Source: Candidatus Brennerbacteria bacterium RIFOXYC1_FULL_41_11
Lineage (GTDB): Bacteria > Patescibacteriota > Minisyncoccia > UBA6257 > Brennerbacteraceae
Assembly (NCBI GenBank): GCA_001817215.1
Contig: MHHX01000007.1
Location: 24,244 to 60,575, forward strand
DNA length: 36,332 nt
Direction of reading: 5' to 3'
A program made the translations under genes and the position numbers. Position 1 is the first letter of the stretch; every line of letters begins with the position of its first letter. This document shows, piece after piece, positions 13,636-21,850 of the stretch. A model generated the notes under the pieces. It searched no databases. It saw nothing but the letters and a program-made list of their open reading frames with translations, and had not been told where the DNA came from.

Positions 13636-15513
13636 ATGAGCAAGCAGCCATTATTAAAACCTAAGCCGCAACTTAATAATTTTGATATCGACGAGATCGT
13701 GCTTCAGGATTGTCTTGATAAACACAATCCAAAGCTCGGGAAAACATTGGGTTTGGTTTTGGATCAAAAGGCTCGTACGGCAAAAAAACTCTGGCTCTTT
13801 CCTAACGGTAAAAAGTTCATCGTGGCCGGATCAAAAGCCCTGGGCATGGATGCTGGCGAACTGACAATGGATGACCTTGAGATGTTTGCGTCAGAAAATG
13901 TTATTGGCAATGTTAGGGAAACTTACAAAAAAATCGACAATTTTCAAAAGAGATTTTCCGGCGCTGACGGGAAGCAGTTGTTAAGGAGAATGCTTGACGC
14001 TGTCTATGACAGGAGTTTTTCCGAGGCGATTGATCTAAAAAAACTGATTGATACTGGTCAGTTTTCAGAGGATTCTTTGCTGGCATTTTTGACTGATTTT
14101 GATAATGCGGCTTATTTTGCAGTCAATCAGCCAGAAGTGCTTGACCAGATTATCAAGTCTATTGATAGCGCAGAGGCTCTTGAAATTCAAAGACAAGAAA
14201 AGCTCGTTGGGCTTAGGGAGGCTGATGATCAACACGAAGAGTCTTTGGCGTGGCTTGAAAAAGAGCGTCTGTCCAAGATTGCAGATAAGCAGCTTGAGAA
14301 AAACAGCTCGCGTGATAGTTTTGAACGTAAAAAGTTGGAAACGGAAAAAAAGATTGGGGAGGCTGATTTAGAAGGCAAGAAACAAAAAAAGATCAAAGAT
14401 GTGAGTGATAATTTTGATGTGGCAACGGAGGTTGTCCGTCAGACAAACTATAAAGTTCTTGAGGGATTAGAACTGGAAATTGAAGGGTTGGGTGAGGTTG
14501 AATCCCTACCAGAGTTAATTAAGGCCGGTGGCCAGTTTGTCGGTTCTGCTGGTCGGGCGGCTCTTAACTGGTTTGAGAGTAGATTTTCTCCGACAGTGGA
14601 TGTGTCTGTGGCCAGCCTTCCGGTTGATCCATTGAACCCTGGCGTGCCAGATAATTTTCATGATCTGAAAAATGTTCTTCAATTACAGAGGCAGGATTGG
14701 AAAAATCTTTGGAAACAGACGATCATCAAGGGGAAAATAGTGGTGGTTAAGATGAAAGCGGAAAAAGAAATTTCGTCTTTGCAGCTTGAGAAAGGAGATG
14801 CGGTTGCGGATATTAAACATCGTTATGAAGACATCGTTTCTGATTTGGAAGAGAGTCTGCGTCAAGCAGAAAGACAGCAAGGCGTGGCTGAAAAGCAGAT
14901 TGATCAAGAGATAAAAGAATTAGAAGAGGAATTTGTAACTAGAAAAAAGATTATTGAAAAAGATTTCGCTGGGCACGAGAAAGCAGAAAAGCGGAAAACA
15001 AGTGCAGATGATTATAGCGCAAAACTAAAGTTTGCTTCTGCTCTTGTAACTATTAAGAAGATGGCTGGCGCTGAGGCGATTGTTTCTGGCCGCGGTCTGG
15101 AGTCAAGGGTTCGCGTGGATAGTTTTTCCGAAACCAAAGAAAAGGTAAAAAAATGGGAAGCGAGCGTTTTTGAGTCAGAAGAAGGCCCTTCTCTCCCGTT
15201 AGCATTAAGAAATATCAATAGACTTTGGAACGAGTTTAAAAAGTTCATAGAGGGTTGGGAAGAGACTGGGTCCGACGAAGTGAAACGAGCCAGGAATCTG
15301 ATGATGACGATGAAAGTTACAAGAACAATAGATGATACGAAGAGTTGGTCGTTGATTAAACGGGCTTTTGTCGAGAACCTATCGGAGAAGATTGTGGCCG
15401 AGGCCACAGGGTCAATTTCTGGGCACGGGTGGTCTGCTATTGCTAAAGCGTCAATGATTGAAAGGGTGAAGGCGAGGATTACCCAAAGTCCAGAATTTAA
15501 GAAATTAAATTGA
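13636..15513 (+). CDS. Large coiled-coil protein, unknown family
   Basis: 625 residues, cytoplasmic (no signal or transmembrane helix), not recognised. Residues 1-110 look folded (LWLFPNGKKFIVAGSKALGMD). Residues 110-185 are helical. Two heptad-rich, highly charged coiled-coil stretches lie at about 185-275 (ending KKIGEADLEGKKQKKIKD) and 365-455 (many E, K, Q and L, for example LEESLRQAERQQGVAEKQID), separated by a Gly/Ala/Pro-containing insert that may be globular. The C-terminal 160 residues are helical and Lys-rich. It stands between two T4SS-like blocks with a small partner gene 4 bp downstream, so a scaffold or cytoskeletal role in that machine is possible but unproven. Confidence 0.75.
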   Translation: MSKQPLLKPKPQLNNFDIDEIVLQDCLDKHNPKLGKTLGLVLDQKARTAKKLWLFPNGKKFIVAGSKALGMDAGELTMDDLEMFASENVIGNVRETYKKIDNFQKRFSGADGKQLLRRMLDAVYDRSFSEAIDLKKLIDTGQFSEDSLLAFLTDFDNAAYFAVNQPEVLDQIIKSIDSAEALEIQRQEKLVGLREADDQHEESLAWLEKERLSKIADKQLEKNSSRDSFERKKLETEKKIGEADLEGKKQKKIKDVSDNFDVATEVVRQTNYKVLEGLELEIEGLGEVESLPELIKAGGQFVGSAGRAALNWFESRFSPTVDVSVASLPVDPLNPGVPDNFHDLKNVLQLQRQDWKNLWKQTIIKGKIVVVKMKAEKEISSLQLEKGDAVADIKHRYEDIVSDLEESLRQAERQQGVAEKQIDQEIKELEEEFVTRKKIIEKDFAGHEKAEKRKTSADDYSAKLKFASALVTIKKMAGAEAIVSGRGLESRVRVDSFSETKEKVKKWEASVFESEEGPSLPLALRNINRLWNEFKKFIEGWEETGSDEVKRARNLMMTMKVTRTIDDTKSWSLIKRAFVENLSEKIVAEATGSISGHGWSAIAKASMIERVKARITQSPEFKKLN

Positions 15514-15517
15514 AGCC

Positions 15518-15781
15518 ATGAATCAACAAAACGATAAAGAGGAGATTCTTAACCATTTGTTTAAATTGATCGAGAGCGGTGATCAAAAACAGATGGAAGA
15601 TTTTATTGTCGCTAATTTTAATGATTTACCAGAGGATCTGAAGAGAGATATTGTTCTCTCCTCTCTTAATCAGCAGATCGGAGGTTATCTTGAAAATAAG
15701 AAGCGGGAGGCTGAGGCAAGGGAAAATGCTTTGCTTGGTTTGGCAGATGCGCTAGAAGAGCTTGGATATGGAAATGAGTAA
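15518..15781 (+). CDS. Small helical acidic protein, unknown
   Basis: 87 residues, almost entirely helix-forming and acidic: two short amphipathic helices (EEILNHLFKLIESGD and MEDFIVANFNDLP), then LPEDLKRDIVLSSL and a long helix GGYLENKKREAEARENALL ending in ADALEELGYGNE. It starts 4 bp after the coiled-coil gene and ends just before a very stable terminator, so the two form a bicistronic unit. The helix content and partner suggest a binding partner or chaperone of the coiled-coil protein; no family is recognised. Confidence 0.7.
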   Translation: MNQQNDKEEILNHLFKLIESGDQKQMEDFIVANFNDLPEDLKRDIVLSSLNQQIGGYLENKKREAEARENALLGLADALEELGYGNE

Positions 15782-15790
15782 TAGATTGGC

Positions 15791-15838
15791 AACACAAATC
15801 CCGGCCACAAAAGCCGGGATTTGTGTTGTATTTTTTCC
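15791..15838 (+). terminator. 15-bp terminator between coiled-coil operon and T4SS operon
   Basis: A perfect 15-bp stem (15791-15805 with 15813-15827), a 7-nt loop and a T-rich tail. The -35 region of the next promoter lies within the 3' arm. Confidence 0.93.
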
Positions 15839-15842
15839 TTTA

Positions 15843-15851
15843 TGCTAAAAT
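15843..15851 (+). promoter_or_regulatory. Extended -10 promoter of the T4SS operon
   Basis: TGC followed by TAAAAT (15846-15851) predicts a start near 15858 and a 23-nt leader without an SD before prgI. The possible -35 falls in the terminator stem and is weak. Confidence 0.45.
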
Positions 15852-15880
15852 AAAATAGTTTTAAATTTATCAAAAGATAG

Positions 15881-16324
15881 ATGCAGTTTGAGTTGCCGCG
15901 TTACATCGAAGAAGAGGCCAAGATTTTGGGGCCGCTAAATGTCAAACAGTTCATGTTGATGTTCGCCGGCGTAATTACCTGCGCTCTGTTCTTTTTCTTT
16001 TTTAAAACCTGGTTGGCCGTGATCTTGAGCTTTGTCTTGATGGGCTCAGCCGTGTTTTTGATGTTCGGCAAGATCCAGGGCCGAGAAGCCTATACCGTGG
16101 TTTTCGCGGCGGTTAAATATGTTTGGCAGCCAAAGTCTTTCGTTTGGAAAAAAGAGGGTTTTGCAATTGAGAATGTCTATTATGAAAAAGAGAGGAAGGT
16201 AGAGCAAAAGCAAGCTGCTCCCGTGGTTAGAGAAGCCAAGATCATGTCCCTGGAAGAAATACGGGATCTGGCGAAAAAATTGGACGAAACCGATCAAGCA
16301 ATAAGCGAAGAAGAACTTGAGTAA
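15881..16324 (+). CDS. prgI: PrgI family / VirB3-like membrane protein
   Basis: 147 residues. It begins with the family hallmark FELPRYIEEEAKILGPLNVKQ, followed by two closely spaced helices (FMLMFAGVITCALFFFF and LAVILSFVLMGSAVFLMFG) and a charged C-terminal tail. PrgI proteins of Gram-positive conjugation systems are VirB3-like inner-membrane partners of the VirB4 ATPase. Here the gene directly precedes the TraC-like and VirB4 genes, the standard order. It is the first gene of the operon. The last 50 residues (EEIRDLAKKLDETDQAISEE) are likely a cytosolic helix. Confidence 0.9.
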   Translation: MQFELPRYIEEEAKILGPLNVKQFMLMFAGVITCALFFFFFKTWLAVILSFVLMGSAVFLMFGKIQGREAYTVVFAAVKYVWQPKSFVWKKEGFAIENVYYEKERKVEQKQAAPVVREAKIMSLEEIRDLAKKLDETDQAISEEELE

Positions 16325-16349
16325 TTAATTCTTTTAAGACAAAGAGAAA

Positions 16350-16994
16350 ATGCCCGAACAAGGTTCATCACAAGCAATAATCTCGGTTGACACTATCCGC
16401 GACGGTGTTGTGATTTTGAAAAACGGCGGTTTGCGCGCAGTCATTGAAGCCGAAGGTATTAATTTTGAACTGAAATCGCAAGAAGAGCAGCAAGCTTTGG
16501 TTTCGGCCTTCCAGGAGTTTTTGGTTGGGTTGGATTTTTCTCTGCAGTTAATGGTCTATTCTCGGAGGATCAATATCGACAGTTATGTTAAAAAAATCAG
16601 AGTCCTTGAAATTAACGAGACTAACGAATTGATTAAGAACAATATTGTTGATTATGCTAATTTTTTGAACATGTTTTTGGAAGAATATCGAGTGATGATA
16701 AAAAAGTTTTATGTGGTTGTCTCCTATGCGCCGTCGGCCTTCAAGTCTTCCGCTATTTCCGGTCTTTGGAGCGGTCAGTCGCAGTCCCAGCAGACAGTTT
16801 CTCAGGGAGAAGAGTTTCAGAGAAACAAGTCTCAGTTGCAGACACAGGTTAATTCCTTGATGGACAACATGTCCAGAATGGGCATTCAGCCAAAGCTTTT
16901 GACGACCGAGGTTTTGGTTGACCTTTTTTACAATCTTTACAATCCGATGGAAAAAGAGGAAAAGCGTTATGAAAACACTTTTAACCTGAAATAA
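16350..16994 (+). CDS. TraC-like protein (separate VirB4 N-terminal-type domain)
   Basis: 214 residues. The sequence from SVDTIRDGVVILKNGGLRAVIEAEGINFEL through FQEFLVGLDFSLQLMVYSRRINID matches the style of the N-terminal membrane-proximal domain of VirB4/TraC ATPases, and the later YANFLNMFLEEYRVMIKKFYVVVSY continues it. A Gln/Ser-rich loop at about 145-170 precedes a last helical part with TEVLVDLFYNLYNP. There is no Walker motif. It lies 13 bp upstream of the VirB4-like ATPase, suggesting the ancestral domain is encoded as a separate chain here. It probably acts at the inner membrane as a platform for the ATPase. Confidence 0.75.
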   Translation: MPEQGSSQAIISVDTIRDGVVILKNGGLRAVIEAEGINFELKSQEEQQALVSAFQEFLVGLDFSLQLMVYSRRINIDSYVKKIRVLEINETNELIKNNIVDYANFLNMFLEEYRVMIKKFYVVVSYAPSAFKSSAISGLWSGQSQSQQTVSQGEEFQRNKSQLQTQVNSLMDNMSRMGIQPKLLTTEVLVDLFYNLYNPMEKEEKRYENTFNLK

Positions 16995-17007
16995 TTAAAG
17001 TATTTTA

Positions 17008-18822
17008 ATGATTGATTTGCCTTTTTTCAAAAAAAATCAGCAAGCCGCCGCCTCGATAAGAACTATTGAGGAGCTGACTCAAGAAGAGCTTTATGAGAAG
17101 ACCAAAACTAATCTGCGTGATTTGATTACGCCGGTCGGACTTGAGGTTAACCCTTCGTTTTTGAAGTTTTCCGGCAAGCTGGTGAAAACTCTGTTTATTT
17201 TGAGCTACCCCAAAATCCTGTCTGTTGGCTGGCTTTCGCCGGTTGTGAATCTCAACCAGTCTGTTAATGTTTCAATATTTTTTCATCCGATGGATACGGA
17301 AAAAGTTTTGAAAAATCTCAGAAAACGCGCCACTCAGCTTGAAGCCCAGATGCTTGAAGAGCAGGAAAGGGGATTGGTCAGAAACGTGCTTCTGGAAACA
17401 GCGATTTCTGATATTGAGGGTTTGCGTGATTCTTTGGTTCAGGGCCGGGACAAAATGTTTTACATTGCGGTTTATTTAACGATCATCGCCAATACCGAAG
17501 AAGAAATGTCTCAGATTGAAAATAATCTGGTCTCGATGTTCGGCCAGAAAATGATAGATCTGAAACCGGCGATTTTCCGTCAGTTTGAGGCATATGAATC
17601 AAATTTGCCGATCGGGCTTGATCTTCTGGATACAAGAACGCCATTGAATATTGGTCCGGCTTCGACATTTTTTCCCTTCATCTCTTCGAATTTAATACAA
17701 GATGATGGCATTTTTTACGGCATGAACATGCAAAACTCCACGCCGGTGATTTTTGACCGGTTTTCGCTGGAAAACTCCAACTGTGTGATCTTTGCTAAAT
17801 CAGGTTCGGGAAAGTCTTATTTCACCAAGCTTGACATTATCCGTCATTTGATGAAGGGAGTCGACGTGATTGTTGTTGATCCGGAAAACGAGTACAAACA
17901 CCTGGCTGAATCTTTTGGCGGTAGTTTTTTCAGGATTTCGATTCAATCAGAAGATCACATGAATCCTTTTGACCTCTCAACTATTGGCGAAGACGAAGAT
18001 CCGATCACGGCTTTCAGAGAGCATATTCTTGACATTATTGGTTTGGTTAAAGTGATGGTTGGCGAATTAAAACCCGAAGAAGAAGCGATTTTGGATCAAG
18101 CTATCAAGCAGACGTATGCTTCCCGCGATATCACTGCCGACACGCCGTTTTTCGGCAAAGAACCGCCGATTCTCGAAGACCTAGAATCGGTTTTGCGGAC
18201 CATGGAGGGCGGAGTTTCCTTGGCGGATAAGCTTTATAAATACACTAAAGGCACTTTTTCCGGATTTATCAATCAACCAACCACGGTTGATATGAACAAT
18301 CGTTTGTCGGTTTTTTCGATTCGTGACCTTGATGAGGAATTGAGGCCGGTGGCGATGTATATTATTCTAGGCCATATCTGGAACCTGATTCGTCGGGAAA
18401 AGAAAAAGAGACTGTTGATTATCGACGAGGCCTGGTGGTTGATGAAAAACAATGACGGCGCTAACTTTTTGCTGTCGATGGCGAAAAGAGCCAGGAAATA
18501 TTTTTTGGGGGTGACGACAATCACTCAGGATGTTGATGACTTTTTGAAGTCTCCTTACGGCAAACCGATCATCACCAATTCGTCAATGCAGTTTTTAATG
18601 AAACAGGCTTCTGCCGCGATCAGTTCTCTGGCGCAGGCGTTCACACTGACACCGCCGGAAGTGGATGTTTTGATGAACCTATCTATCGGTGAGGGTCTTT
18701 TGTTTGCCGGGCCAAAGCACTTGATTCTGCGGGTTATGGCGTCTTACACCGAAGATCAGGTGATTACTACCAATCCGGAACAGCTTTTGAAGATCCAGAA
18801 AGCTAAAGAACAAGCCGGATAA
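17008..18822 (+). CDS. virB4: VirB4-like T4SS ATPase
   Basis: 604 residues. Walker A AKSGSGKS is at 263-270 and Walker B RLLIIDEAWWLM at about 468-479. Other features are the VVDPENEY segment after the first strand, VTTITQDVDDFL (a motif of this ATPase family) and a C-terminal NSSMQFLMKQ and LLFAGPKHLILRV stretch. The N-terminal 250 residues form the remainder of the VirB4 N-domain (VGWLSPVVNLNQSVNVSIFFHPMD). It powers assembly of the pilus or channel, working with PrgI/VirB3 and VirB6. No VirD4 coupling protein or relaxase is seen in this window. No SD; 13 bp separate it from the TraC-like gene. Confidence 0.93.
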   Translation: MIDLPFFKKNQQAAASIRTIEELTQEELYEKTKTNLRDLITPVGLEVNPSFLKFSGKLVKTLFILSYPKILSVGWLSPVVNLNQSVNVSIFFHPMDTEKVLKNLRKRATQLEAQMLEEQERGLVRNVLLETAISDIEGLRDSLVQGRDKMFYIAVYLTIIANTEEEMSQIENNLVSMFGQKMIDLKPAIFRQFEAYESNLPIGLDLLDTRTPLNIGPASTFFPFISSNLIQDDGIFYGMNMQNSTPVIFDRFSLENSNCVIFAKSGSGKSYFTKLDIIRHLMKGVDVIVVDPENEYKHLAESFGGSFFRISIQSEDHMNPFDLSTIGEDEDPITAFREHILDIIGLVKVMVGELKPEEEAILDQAIKQTYASRDITADTPFFGKEPPILEDLESVLRTMEGGVSLADKLYKYTKGTFSGFINQPTTVDMNNRLSVFSIRDLDEELRPVAMYIILGHIWNLIRREKKKRLLIIDEAWWLMKNNDGANFLLSMAKRARKYFLGVTTITQDVDDFLKSPYGKPIITNSSMQFLMKQASAAISSLAQAFTLTPPEVDVLMNLSIGEGLLFAGPKHLILRVMASYTEDQVITTNPEQLLKIQKAKEQAG

Positions 18823-18840
18823 AATAAATTCTTTACGAAA

Positions 18841-19362
18841 ATGGACGAGGCTATTTCTGCGACAAAACCCAAAAGATCAACTGGTAATGGTTTAAAAGAT
18901 AAGGCCGGAAAACTTGTTCGTGAAAAAAAACCGCAATGGGAAAAAGATGTTGCCGGTTATCTTCAAGAAGATTCGAAACCGATGAGCATTGGCGTTTTGA
19001 TTATTCTTGTTTCTATCGCCGCGTTGCTTGACCTTGTTGATTTATTGGATTTCACTGGCTTTGGCGCGATTATTGTCGCGGTCATAAGTTTTTGTTTGGG
19101 CGCGGCCTTTTTCTTTGCTTTTTATATTTTCGATCCGGAGACGAAGCTATCATCTACCAGAAGCCTGGTGGTCAAGGCAGCTGCCTATACTGCTGAACTG
19201 ATTCCGGGCATTGGTATTTTGCCGATTAATATCTTGATCGTGGTTTATGCTTATTTGAAATCTCAGCCGAAGTTTAAAAAAGAGGTTGATAAAGTTTTTC
19301 AAGCAACAGAAACCGGAAAAAGAGTGATGGGTGCGGCACAAAAGCTAAAAAAATTTGTTTGA
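18841..19362 (+). CDS. Small membrane protein in T4SS operon, unknown family
   Basis: 173 residues. A charged cytosolic N-terminus (about 1-48, rich in Lys) is followed by hydrophobic helices at about 49-68 (MSIGVLIILVSIAALLDLVDLL), 72-100 (FGAIIVAVISFCLGAAFFFAFYIF) and 115-140 (AAYTAELIPGIGILPINILIVVYAYL), with a basic C-terminal tail. Spacing of 18 bp after virB4 puts it in the same operon. Small multi-helix proteins recur next to virB4 in CPR loci. Function unknown; I infer a channel-associated membrane subunit. Confidence 0.75.
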   Translation: MDEAISATKPKRSTGNGLKDKAGKLVREKKPQWEKDVAGYLQEDSKPMSIGVLIILVSIAALLDLVDLLDFTGFGAIIVAVISFCLGAAFFFAFYIFDPETKLSSTRSLVVKAAAYTAELIPGIGILPINILIVVYAYLKSQPKFKKEVDKVFQATETGKRVMGAAQKLKKFV

Positions 19363-19412
19363 AACATATTCTTACTGGAAAAACCTTGTTTTTAGAGATA
19401 AAATTATAATAT

Positions 19413-20153
19413 ATGAGAGGTTTTAGATTCTTTTTCTTTATATTCTTGCTGTTAATTTTTGGCTTTCAATCATCAGCTGGGATTGCTTTTGCGGCTGACT
19501 TTATTTTGGTTGATTTACAGACAAACAATTACTCTCCGGACGGTTACTCTGCTTTCGCCAAAAACTCTGTTCTGCCAGGATCAAAAATAAAGTTCACGAT
19601 TAATTATTTTAAAAATATGGGCGCGGGAAATTTTTCTCCGGTATCGCTTGAAAATTACCGCGTTCGCTGGTTCCATAAAGATTACAATATCGTTGATGTT
19701 CAGGGAGCCAAAACTTTGGATTACACGATTAATAAGTTCTCCAAAGACAGAAGCCTTGTTTTTTTGATTCAGGTCTCGGACAAAAGCGGGACAGTTTTGG
19801 TGCAAAAAGATCTGACGATTCCGATTAAGAAAAATCCCGAACTGACTTTTCATAGGCTTATCGACAACAAGGTCTCTTTTTACAACGAGCCAGAAAATAC
19901 ATTTTCCGGTGTTTCGGGTCAAGAAATCAACGTTTTTGTGAAGCCGTATTTTTTTAATATTAAAAGTCTTTCCGAGCTTAATTTTCAGTGGTACTATCGT
20001 TTAGATAAGATTCAAAATCCTGAAAGCAGAAAATATATTTTCCAAGCCAAACTACCGCAGGCAAAGATCAAAGATCTTTTTTCTGTTTTTGTCCAAAATT
20101 CAAAAGCCGAGCTGGAGTTCGTCAAAATTCCGTTTTATTTATCGACTCTTTAA
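19413..20153 (+). CDS. Exported beta-rich protein, unknown family
   Basis: 246 residues with a clear signal peptide (FFFFIFLLLIFGFQSSAGIAFA, cleavage probably after FAA at about 28). The mature part alternates strands (FILVDLQTNNYSPDGYSAF, KIKFTINYF, YRVRWFHKDYNI, LVFLIQVSD, VQKDLTIPIKK) like one or two immunoglobulin-like domains. Seventy residues from about 175 repeat a similar pattern (INVFVKPYFFNIKSLSELNF, then QWYYRLD), suggesting a second module. The 50-bp gap upstream contains TATAAT-like sequence too close to the ATG for a normal leader. The next gene follows 2 bp after the stop. Probably an extracytoplasmic T4SS accessory; function not identified. Confidence 0.75.
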   Translation: MRGFRFFFFIFLLLIFGFQSSAGIAFAADFILVDLQTNNYSPDGYSAFAKNSVLPGSKIKFTINYFKNMGAGNFSPVSLENYRVRWFHKDYNIVDVQGAKTLDYTINKFSKDRSLVFLIQVSDKSGTVLVQKDLTIPIKKNPELTFHRLIDNKVSFYNEPENTFSGVSGQEINVFVKPYFFNIKSLSELNFQWYYRLDKIQNPESRKYIFQAKLPQAKIKDLFSVFVQNSKAELEFVKIPFYLSTL

Positions 20154-20155
20154 TT

Positions 20156-21850
20156 ATGAAAAGTTTAAAAAACTCTTGGGCAAAGTATTTGGTTGTTTTG
20201 CTTGTCTGTGTTTTTGGATTGTTTATTGTCAATCGAATAGGTTTTGCCGTTTTTGAATGGGAAGTGCCGTTGCCGCTAACGCCCCAAGGTCAAGCCCTGG
20301 ATAACCCCACCATAGATAGTTTGTTTTTATATATTTATAATTTTGGCTTGGGCTTAGGCGCGGTTTTGGCTTTTATTAGGCTCACTATGGCTGGCATTGC
20401 CTGGGGATCGCAAAATGCCGGTATTGGCGCCAAGGCTGATGCCATGGAGATCATTAAAAACGCTATTTTCGGTCTTTTGTTGCTTTTGTTCTCATGGGTG
20501 ATTTTGAATACGATTAACCCGCAGTTGGTTAGTCCGAACGTCTCGGTTTTGGACAAGAACACTGGACAGTCAATCAAGGGAGATTCTCCGACCCAGTTGA
20601 CCGCGGCTTTTAAATGGCCGTCGAAAAGAGGCATTGGTTCGGCCCTTCAACATGTTAGTCAATTCTTGATCAAAGTAAAGCCGGATATTATTGAAAAACT
20701 TGAGTATGCTTTTAACCTTCGGAAAATACTAATCTGTCCGACACTAAACTCAAGTCTTGACGAGGTTTGCGCCAAAGATTGTACTCGGGCTAATTTTCCG
20801 TGTGATTATTATCAAGCAAAGTGTTCGGGACAGGAGCCGCCGAACATTGTTCCCGGCTGTCCCCTGCCAGAAGATCCAATGTGTATTGACGCTAAAACTG
20901 GTCTACCAATGACTGAGGCGCAGTTTTGCATGTTGGTTTGGGATTGGTTTCCAATGTTCCCGGATCTTAGTTGCGGGTCTTATTTGAAAAACAGTATGGA
21001 TGCGGTTCTTCCTGGCAACAATCTGAATGGCTACAAGGAGTATATCAAACAGGCGGGGGCATACTTTGGTATTGATCCGAGGATTATTGCCACTTTGATG
21101 ACAAGCGAAAGCGAAGAACTTGTGCCACGGCTTTTAACTGCTCAGCAGGTTGAAGATTTTGCTGCTCCGGGAGGATATATTAACGTTGTCAGGCAGAGAT
21201 CCGGTCAAGGAAAGAAAGAGCACATTGAAACTTGGTGCGATCCGAACTGGGCTGGCGCCACGGGACATGTTTCTATCACAATAAAATCATGCAACATCAC
21301 GGGTACTCCGGCGCAAAAATGCACCTGGGATTCTTATTGTAAGTTCCGAGGCGCCGCTAACAATATCCGCGACAATGACTGGACATACAAACCGAATCCG
21401 TCAAATATTCTCGATGGTTTTGCCATGACGGCCAAGATTTCAAGATGGATCATGGATGGCGAAGGCATTCCCAATGGGCTTTTAAATGATACTCTTCATT
21501 ATAAAGTATGGAACTTTAGCAGTTGTCCAAATCGCGAAGAGCTTTTGATGTGGAAGCCGCCAATTATGAATCCGATTGTTTTTTACGCGATTGGCCATGT
21601 TTATTACGGTGACTCGATCAGTGATAATGGTTTGGTGCCGAGATTTCTTGATTCTTCTCAGCTCGAAATTGACACTTCCGGACTTGGTGATTGGATACTC
21701 GTTAATTATGAAAAAATTACGAAAGTCAGGAATTTATTCGCCTTGCTCTGGGCTAATGCTGGTTTGGGCGAGTATAAACCAACCGAGTCATCAACCACGC
21801 CGACTGTCGGTGATTTCTTGTGGTGGTATTATGATACACATAGCAGCTAG
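20156..21850 (+). CDS. VirB2-pilin-like helices fused to Cys-rich and lytic-transglycosylase-like region
   Basis: 564 residues. N-terminus: signal-like helix 10-32, then two helices at 57-82 (LYIYNFGLGLGAVLAFIRLTMAGIAWG) and 98-120 (EIIKNAIFGLLLLLFSWVIL), joined by a short QNAGIGAKADAM loop. This is the two-helix layout of VirB2/TrbC pilins. Residues 190-285 contain many Cys. Residues 293-320, YKEYIKQAGAYFGIDPRI then IATLMTSESE, match the start of a goose-type lysozyme/SLT fold, with Glu318 in the position of the catalytic acid. The region further down (GAANNIRDND, YKPNPSN) is compatible with the rest of such a domain. VirB1 transglycosylases open the wall for T4SS pili, so fusion with a pilin-like part would be notable. 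The enzyme call is tentative. Confidence 0.6.
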   Translation: MKSLKNSWAKYLVVLLVCVFGLFIVNRIGFAVFEWEVPLPLTPQGQALDNPTIDSLFLYIYNFGLGLGAVLAFIRLTMAGIAWGSQNAGIGAKADAMEIIKNAIFGLLLLLFSWVILNTINPQLVSPNVSVLDKNTGQSIKGDSPTQLTAAFKWPSKRGIGSALQHVSQFLIKVKPDIIEKLEYAFNLRKILICPTLNSSLDEVCAKDCTRANFPCDYYQAKCSGQEPPNIVPGCPLPEDPMCIDAKTGLPMTEAQFCMLVWDWFPMFPDLSCGSYLKNSMDAVLPGNNLNGYKEYIKQAGAYFGIDPRIIATLMTSESEELVPRLLTAQQVEDFAAPGGYINVVRQRSGQGKKEHIETWCDPNWAGATGHVSITIKSCNITGTPAQKCTWDSYCKFRGAANNIRDNDWTYKPNPSNILDGFAMTAKISRWIMDGEGIPNGLLNDTLHYKVWNFSSCPNREELLMWKPPIMNPIVFYAIGHVYYGDSISDNGLVPRFLDSSQLEIDTSGLGDWILVNYEKITKVRNLFALLWANAGLGEYKPTESSTTPTVGDFLWWYYDTHSS

